Below, piece after piece: positions 58,581-64,000 of a stretch of DNA of 64,000 nucleotides. The DNA comes from Rhipicephalus microplus (taxonomy: Eukaryota; Arthropoda; Arachnida; Ixodida; Ixodidae), in contig NC_134705.1 of the NCBI RefSeq assembly GCF_043290135.1, positions 55,591,271 to 55,655,270 on the forward strand, written 5' to 3'. A program made the position numbers and the translations under genes. Position 1 is the first letter of the stretch, and every line of letters begins with the position of its first letter. The notes below the pieces were generated by a model, which was not told the DNA's origin, did not search any database, and saw only the letters and a list, made by a program, of their open reading frames with translations.

Positions 58581-59644
58581 CTAGTTGCCGTTATTGACAG
58601 TTCCTGTAACGTGACCCCCTTCACCGCAGTGATAGCAGAGCGGACGGTTATCCGTGGTGCGCCACGTGCTTGCCTTGCTGCCACGTTGTCTTGAGGTAGA
58701 CGGCAGATAGGTGTGTGTGCTCGGAAACCTTGAGCCGAGAGGCGGGCTAGGAGCAGTGTCGTGGAATGACTGCATAGCCTGGTACCTTGGCCGCGTAGGA
58801 GGATCTGTAGCCGATGGCGCAGGAGATTGCAATGCAGCTGCGCATGTCAGGACTGGGGCCTCGGGAATCGCTGGTGCCGTTTTGGCCAGGGGTGTGACGG
58901 CCTGCCGGACTTCTTGTCTGATTACATCCGCGAGGGCTGACACAGGTTGATGGGAGCCCACTGCCTGAAGCGGACGCAATTCGTCCCGAACAATACTTCG
59001 AATGAAGTCTGCGAGGGCCTGTCTCTCGCTGTCAGAGCCGATAGAGCATGCGGTGGCCGCGATCTGGCGTTCGTATTGTGACGAACGCTGCTGCAGCGTA
59101 CGTTCTATAGTGGTCGCATTACTGATGAACTGGGCGACTGTCGTCGGTGGATTGTGCACGAGCCCAGCGAAAAGCTGTGCTTTTACTCCGCGCATCAAAT
59201 GCCGCACCTTCTTTTCCTCGGGCATGGCAGGGTCAGCGCGCTTGAAGAGCCGAAGCATGTCCTCGACAAACATGGATACTCATTCGTTCGGCCACTGGTT
59301 TCTGCAGGATATGGCTTGTTCAGCCTTTCCTTCCTCTCGGTGTTGCGATAGGCATCACGGATCTTACGGCTAAACTCTTGCCAGGTTGCCAAGGAGCCCT
59401 CTTGGTTCTCGTACCACGTCTTCGCAGAATCCTCCAAGTAGAAATAAACTCGGCGCAGCTTGCGAACATCGTCCCATTCGTTGATACTGGCAACCTGATC
59501 AAAGCGGTCAAGCCAGTCATCAACATCCTCGAATATGTCTCCATGGAACGGCATTGGTGTCTGTGGCACGTGAAAAACATGGCCAAGAAGGGAACCACGG
59601 GAATCGCTGCTTTGGACCGCCTGACTTGTAATCGGAGTTGCCAT
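58581..59644 (-). pseudogene. G3 gag, one frameshift
   Basis: ATG 59644 begins MATPITSQAV. FHGDIFEDVDDWLDRFDQVA, VYFYLEDSAKTWYENQEGSL and FSRKIRDAYR form the capsid-like domain. After a frameshift near 59280 it continues FVEDMLRLFKRADPAMPEEK, VRHLMRGVKAQLFAGLV. The knuckle reads CYHCGEGGHVTGTV, where the last Cys is lost. Confidence 0.8.
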
Positions 59645-59784
59645 CTTTCTGGGTGCCGATGCCAAGGAACCAAATTCAGGATATAACCCACGCAGGCGGC
59701 GGCTGCTTCTTGCTATGAGAGATGTAGCTGTTTTCACGATGACCGACACAGCCGAAGTGCACGTATTCAGCGTCTCCACCAGTA

Positions 59785-59907
59785 ATATCACGAGCAAAAC
59801 AAGACCTGCAGCCAGGAGTTCACCTGAACCAGAGCAACGAAAACGTTCTCTTCTTCTTCACAGCCTAAAACGAGTATGAGCCAGAGCGGCTCGTTCATCA
59901 ATGGTGG

Positions 59908-59909
<2 letters not shown>
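59785..59909 (-). repeat. G3 5' LTR
   Basis: It is the partner of 54457-54580. On the minus strand it is followed by CTGGTGGAGACGCTGAATAC; the TGGTGGAGACG resembles the G1 candidate primer-binding site (TGGTGGAAACG). Confidence 0.85.

Positions 59910-59983
<74 letters not shown>
59910..59983. repeat. (TA)n array
   Basis: About 37 repeats, directly at the G3 5' LTR. Confidence 0.95.
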
Positions 59984-59987
<4 letters not shown>

Positions 59988-60753
59988 CCTACTTAAAAGA
60001 ATGGAACAGCATTATAGCCTGAGTATGGAACTGGCGTCCACCTTAATCTTCTTTATTTATAACTTCATCCTTCTCTTCTTTCCTGCCCCGGCTTTCGTGC
60101 TTCTTCTTCTCCTGTCCCAAGGCTCATACCGCTTCACCTTTCCCTGTTTCTTTTAATTACCCCTCCTGGGGTAATATTTGAAGACACTTCCAATTGAAGC
60201 ACATTCAACTGATCCACGTTCACCAGTGTACCATACAGTCTTCCAAGTTCCGTTTTGGGTGGCTGTCTCGGTCACGGAGTAGGGACTGTAAAATTTGGCA
60301 AAGTCATCTCTTATTGCTTTCTTCACTAGTACGAGGTCGGTGACTTGAATGTCTGGCATGTCTGCTCGATATCTCTTGCCGAAATTCTTTATTCGCTTTT
60401 GGTATCTCTACTCCTGTGATTTTTCTTGCCTCTTTTTGACGATCTTGATGTTTTCCAAGGGTCCCAACTCACGGCTTGCCTGCAGAATAGGGGTTTCTCC
60501 TGAAGAACGAAGCAGTATTATACCCTGAGTATGGAACTGGCGTCTATCGTAATTTTCTTTATTTATAACTTCATCCTTATCTTCTTTCCTGCCCCGGCTC
60601 TCGTGCTTCTTCTTCTGTCCCAAGGCTCACGAGAGCCGGGGCAGGAAAGAAGAGAGGGATGAAGTTATAAATAAAGCTGATTACGATAGACACCAGTTCC
60701 ACACTCAGGCTATAATGCTGTTCCGTTCTTCAGTGGAAACCCTATTCTGCAGG
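59988..60753 (-). mobile_element. Short LTR-element remnant with a third, inverted terminal copy
   Basis: Two direct copies of a roughly 135-bp sequence (about 59992-60127 and 60497-60629; shared TTTATTTATAACTTCATCCT, TTTCCTGCCCCGGCT, TGTCCCAAGGCTCA) flank a 370-bp interior. The minus-strand frame 60153-60359 reads VTDLVLVKKAIRDDFAKF, TWKTVWYTGERGSVECASIG, VFKYYPRR, like a retroelement pol C-terminus. An inverted copy (60629-60753) follows, so 60477-60753 forms a hairpin with ends GCCTGCAGAATAGGG and CCCTATTCTGCAGGC. Confidence 0.6.
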
Positions 60754-60756
60754 CAG

Positions 60757-60805
60757 AGTCAAAACACGGAAAAACGAGTTCTAAGTATACACTTTTTTCC
60801 CTAAT
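60757..60805 (+). mobile_element. SINE2 tail fragment
   Basis: GTCAAAACACGGAAAAACGA followed by GTTCTAAGTATACACTTTTT matches the family 3' end only. Confidence 0.6.
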
Positions 60806-60941
60806 TCATTAACGAGGGTCTCGTAGTGGCAGACGTGGTGCCGTTACGTTGTATACGAGGGACTAATGGTCAGCAGCTCACTCGTAATAAGTTCACGCGC
60901 TACGTAACGCCACACAGGCTCATAAAAGGGTGTTCTATGCT

Positions 60942-61250
60942 CGCCGCGGTGGGTACAGATGGCGCTGACTGACACTCCCACGTTTAAACTCGCACATAAA
61001 CCCAATAAAGTGGCTGGAGGTATAGCCGCCGTGATAGCTCAGCGGCTAGAGCATCTAACGCGTTATTCGGAGATCGTAGGTTCAATTCCTTCTCACAGCA
61101 ACTTTTTTCACCCACTTTTCTTTCTTCCTATTTACATTATATTGGTTCTAATAACTTCCCCTATACTTTTCTTGGCATTATTGTCCCTTAGATCTCATTA
61201 TTATTGTGTCAAAACATGAAAAAACGAGCTGTTAGGTATACTATTATTTT

Positions 61251-61253
<3 letters not shown>
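60942..61253 (+). mobile_element. SINE2, most complete copy
   Basis: CGCCGCGGTGGGTACAGATG up to AATAAAGTGGCTGGAGG forms a leader. The tRNA-like part follows: GCCGCCGTGATAGCTCAGCG with an A-box-like TAGCTCAGCGGCTAG and a B-box-like GTAGGTTCAATTCC (61076). The tail CACCCACTTTTCTTTCTTCC, CTAATAACTTCCCC and GTTAGGTATAC ends at (TA)n. Whether the leader belongs to the element is uncertain. Confidence 0.7.

Positions 61254-61254
<1 letters not shown>

Positions 61255-61288
<34 letters not shown>
61255..61288. repeat. (TA)n array
   Basis: It lies between SINE2 and PLE2. Confidence 0.95.
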
Positions 61289-61289
<1 letters not shown>

Positions 61290-61292
<3 letters not shown>

Positions 61293-62048
61293 TAAAAAGA
61301 GGTCGACAAACGTGCGAAAAACTAGTTTTTACTAACGTTTCGGCAGGTGGGCCTGCCTTCGTCGGAGTGAATGGTTACACATGGCACACAGGGCACATAT
61401 ATAAGCCGCTTCTTTGCGTATCACACGGCTAAGTCATTATCAGTAGTATAGGAAACAAGATTTTTTTTTTTGTTTTACTGACAAGTCTATATTCTTCGCA
61501 CGATGTTGGCCTATTGTCAAATATTACCTACATAATGTAGGTGGCCTTTGTCACTTCATCATTTACTCGCATTCATTTTGCTCTGCCTGCTTTGTGATTT
61601 TGTTTATCTCTCTAAACTTCTTTTTCTTTTTTAAAGGCTTACTGAATGTTTTTAGGCTTTGTTTATCCCACAGAACGTATGACCAAGTGAGCTACTGCGT
61701 GCGCAGTTTGTTATTTTGCTGACCTGTTTCATTCCACACAAGTTGTAGGGTATCTAATACGTGCCAATTCACTATTGTATAATGATACGCGTTTTCAGCT
61801 GTATATACACTATAGCCACGTATCTTTGGTGATATATGATCTTGTTTCCTATACTACTGATAATGACTTAGCCGTGTGATACGCAAAGAAGCGGCTTATA
61901 TATGTGCCCTGTGTGCCATGTGTAACCATTCACTCCGACGAAGGCAGGCCCACCTGCCGAAACGTTAGTAAAAACTAGTGTTTTTTCGCACGTTTGTCGA
62001 CCTCTTTTTATACTGCATTTTCCACCGGATCCATTGAATATCACCCCA

Positions 62049-62052
<4 letters not shown>
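61290..62052 (+). mobile_element. PLE2, Penelope-like 3' end with an inverted terminal copy
   Basis: 61480-62052 matches the reverse complement of 63075-63640 (PLE3 3' UTR and terminus). 61290-61460 repeats the last part in inverted orientation: TCGACAAACGTGCGAAAAAC, GCCGCTTCTTTGCGTATCAC. No coding sequence remains. (TA)n abuts both ends. The inverted partial copy is the same arrangement as in PLE1. Confidence 0.8.
61931..61969 (+). ncRNA. Hammerhead-ribozyme-like motif in PLE2
   Basis: Stem I ACT/AGT, box CCGACGA (61935-61941), stem II GGCAGG/CCTGCC, GAAAC then GTT (61959-61966). The box differs from CTGANGA at one core base. An inverted copy lies at about 61331-61377. Confidence 0.4.

Positions 62053-62115
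<63 letters not shown>
62053..62115. repeat. (TA)n array
   Basis: It follows the PLE2 terminus (CCACCATATATA). Confidence 0.95.
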
Positions 62116-62117
<2 letters not shown>

Positions 62118-62969
62118 GGGAGAGGTTGAAGGTTGTGCATGTGTCGAGCTAGAAATATAAAGAAAGAAAAAATATAACTCATAAAGCATGGCAAACATGT
62201 AAAAGGCACGCCTAGATCCGCTTCGCTGTCTCTTCAAAGTGCCTTGCCAGTTGAATGTAAACTATTTTTATTTTTCTTTCTTTCAGTCACCTAATTAAAT
62301 GCGTCGATACAGGTGGTGACCTTCACAATGCACATGTTCCATCGAGTTGGTTTGAAACGCAATTTGAAAACAGGATGCTTTTACTACACCCCGCTTCGAA
62401 AACCTTTAAAAAGAGGGTTGTTTGCCGGTTCATTTCGAAACCACAGTTTCCCCTTGCTCATGTAAGCTCATGAAAGCGTACGTTTATGCGTCAGTTTTAT
62501 TTAGGATTTTTGCTCAACAGTGCTCCAAAAAGGGCTGTTAAGATCTTCATTTCTAAGCACCTGTGTCGAATGTTTTCCAATTTATGCTCGTCAATTCACT
62601 TTTGTGAAAAATATTAGTTAAGATGCGTGGATTGTGAACGTGCCAATAAAGAGAAAAAATAATCTGAAGAAAAGCGAGGGGGTTAAGAAGAATTGAGCCC
62701 ACTATGCTACCCTGCACTGGGGAAGGAACATGGGGAAGGACAGTTGGAGAGGAGGAGACAAAAGTGACTCACTGGGCCAACGCTTGACAGTTTGACGTTT
62801 CACATCACGAACAAAGAGACAGACCAGTGTCTTTGAGACAATGCAGCAGCGCTTTCGTCACCTTTTGGAAATGGTAAAGGGAGCCCCATAGTATTAATAC
62901 CTTCCCTACGGTGGAATTACTTACGTTGTCCAGTAGATTTATAACACTGCGGAGGTGAAGCCTCTCGTC
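62116..62969. other. Unassigned sequence between two (TA)n arrays
   Basis: No coding frame or RNA gene was recognised. It could be unique flank that originally lay between PLE insertions. Confidence 0.35.
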
Positions 62970-62971
62970 TG

Positions 62972-62983
62972 TGCACACATATA

Positions 62984-63074
<91 letters not shown>
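62972..63074. repeat. (TA)n array
   Basis: About 50 TA repeats with one CATATATA interruption, directly at the PLE3 terminus. Confidence 0.95.
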
Positions 63075-63153
63075 TGGGGTGAAATTCAATGGATCCGGTG
63101 GAAAATGCGGTAAAACAAAAAAGAGGTCGACAAACGTGCGAAAACACAAGTTT

Positions 63154-63192
63154 TACTAACGTTTCGGCAGGTGGGCCTGCCTTCGTCGGAGT
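63154..63192 (-). ncRNA. Hammerhead-ribozyme-like motif in PLE3
   Basis: The minus strand reads CACTCCGACGAAGGCAGG then CCTGCCGAAACGTTAGT, the same architecture as in PLE2, with the same core difference from CTGANGA. Confidence 0.4.
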
Positions 63193-63655
63193 GAATGGTT
63201 ACAGATGGTACACAGGGCACTTATATAAGCCGCTTCTTTGCGTATCACACGGCTTAGTCAATTAAGAAAGAAAATTATATATCACCAAAGGCACGTGGCT
63301 ATAGTGCATATACAACTGCAAGCGCGTATCATTGAACAATAGTGAATTGGCACGTATTATATACCCTACAACTTGTGTGCAATGAAACAGGTCTGCAAAA
63401 CAACAAGCTGCGCACGCAGTAGCTCACTTGGTCATACGTTTTGCGGGATAATCACAGCCTAACGACATTCAGTATGCCTTTAAAAAACAGAAGTTTAGAA
63501 AGATAAAAACAAAATCAAAAAGCCGGCTGAGCCAAATGAATGCGATTGAAATTGTGAAGCGACAAAGGCCATCTACATTATGTAGGTAATAACAGACAAT
63601 AGGCCAACATCGTGCAAAGTATATACACTTGTCAGTAAAGCAAAACGCCGATTTA

Positions 63656-64000
63656 CTAAGGCAATTTGCAAGTAAGCGTACCCGGGTTCTCGTTCATGCC
63701 AGCAGATAGTGTTTTGAATTTATGAATTAGAAATGACTCTTTTAGTTTGCGTTCAAGGTGTGATCTAAAACCCGATTTCAGTATTGTAGCTATCATGTTA
63801 CTGAAAGAATGACCTGCCTCGGTGACATGCCTTGAAATTGGTAAATTAGGAAAGGCATGCAGATGAGCTTTATTATTTTTGAAACGGTATTGAAAAGCAG
63901 TTTTAGTTTGACCTATGTATTGTACATGACAGATTGAGCAGTCTAACAAATATACGACATTTCCAGTATAACAAGTGAAATTGCCCTTATTTTGAACTTG
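63656..64000 (-). CDS. PLE3 GIY-YIG endonuclease domain, C-terminal part of the polyprotein
   Basis: The frame enters from the window edge and stays open to its stop at 63656. VVYLLDCSICHVQYIGQTKT is the GIY-YIG core with the CxxC pair typical of Penelope; YRFKNNKAHLHAFPNLPISR and HVTEAGHSF follow, and LERKLKESFLIHKFKTL carries the conserved E helix. It ends NENPGTLTCKLP. The nuclease is thought to nick target DNA for priming. The RT part is outside the window, so integrity of the whole element is unknown. Confidence 0.85.
   Translation of the reverse strand, partial: QVQNKGNFTCYTGNVVYLLDCSICHVQYIGQTKTAFQYRFKNNKAHLHAFPNLPISRHVTEAGHSFSNMIATILKSGFRSHLERKLKESFLIHKFKTLSAGMNENPGTLTCKLP

Larger units (their letters stand above)
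54457..59909 (-). mobile_element. G3, decayed Ty3/gypsy retrotransposon
   Basis: LTRs of about 124 bp (54457-54580 and 59785-59909) share ACGAGCAAAACA, CCTGCAGCCAGGAGTTCACC and GGCTCGTTCATCAATGGTGG with few differences. Minus-strand order is gag, protease, RT, RNase H and integrase. ATAT flanks both ends inside (TA)n (54453-54456 and 59910-59913). TTGGGAGAGGGGGTAA next to the 3' LTR is a good polypurine tract. The LTRs are closer to each other than those of G2, yet the coding parts are broken. Confidence 0.9.
63075..64000 (-). mobile_element. PLE3, Penelope-like element, 5' part beyond window
   Basis: On the minus strand the GIY-YIG coding end (64000-63656) is followed by a 3' UTR of about 450 bp, a hammerhead-like motif and the terminus ACCGCATTTTCCACCGGATC then CCACCATATAT. 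It is the same family as PLE2, in opposite orientation, and a different family from PLE1. Confidence 0.85.

Noticed and set aside
61026..61100. Functional tRNA gene in SINE2
   Set aside because: A and B boxes are good, but the same sequence recurs with a conserved non-tRNA tail, so it is a SINE head.

Overview
The window looks like nuclear DNA of an ixodid (hard) tick, most likely a metastriate such as Rhipicephalus. This is inferred from repeated copies of a tRNA-headed SINE matching what I recall of the tick Ruka family, from CR1/Jockey-like LINEs, Penelope-like elements, Ty3/gypsy elements and very long (TA)n and (AAT)n arrays, and from a single spliced host gene. It is intron- and repeat-rich with no operons; nothing suggests a prokaryote or a virus.

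Layout. 1-3486: LINE-A on the minus strand, cut by the window edge, with RT, endonuclease, an FP25K-like ORF1 and 5' tandem monomers. 3.5-10.8 kb: scattered Ruka SINEs and small gypsy and LINE remnants. 10.8-17.1 kb: LINE-B, minus strand, decayed ORF2, an ORF1 with a 2A-like sequence, and about eight 276-bp monomers at its 5' end. 17.1-22 kb: no recognisable gene. 22017-22342 and 31641-32259: two coding exons of a cytosolic sulfotransferase of about 314 aa, separated by a 9.3-kb intron full of repeats. 33.4 kb: a LINE tail. 34.0-38.6 kb: a nearly intact Penelope-like element (PLE1) with an inverted partial copy of itself at its 5' side.

38.6-64 kb is an almost unbroken chain of retroelements separated by (TA)n or (CA)n/(TA)n arrays: a tRNA-derived SINE, a gag-only LTR element (TRG1), a hammerhead-like palindrome, decayed gypsy G2, a palindromic SINE, intact gypsy G1, a second gag-only element (TRG2), decayed gypsy G3, a small LTR remnant, another SINE and two Penelope-like fragments (PLE2, PLE3). 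All three gypsy elements sit directly against ATAT within (TA)n.

The most notable signals are: the 2A-like leader of LINE-B ORF1; promoter-like 5' monomers on both LINEs; G1, which has two 159-bp LTRs that I read as identical and open gag and pol frames, so looks recent and possibly autonomous; two related gag-only LTR elements; hammerhead-ribozyme-like motifs near Penelope termini; and the consistent association of element ends with (TA)n. Apart from the sulfotransferase, no host protein gene could be supported. Many other open frames are by-products of microsatellites or of transposon antisense strands.
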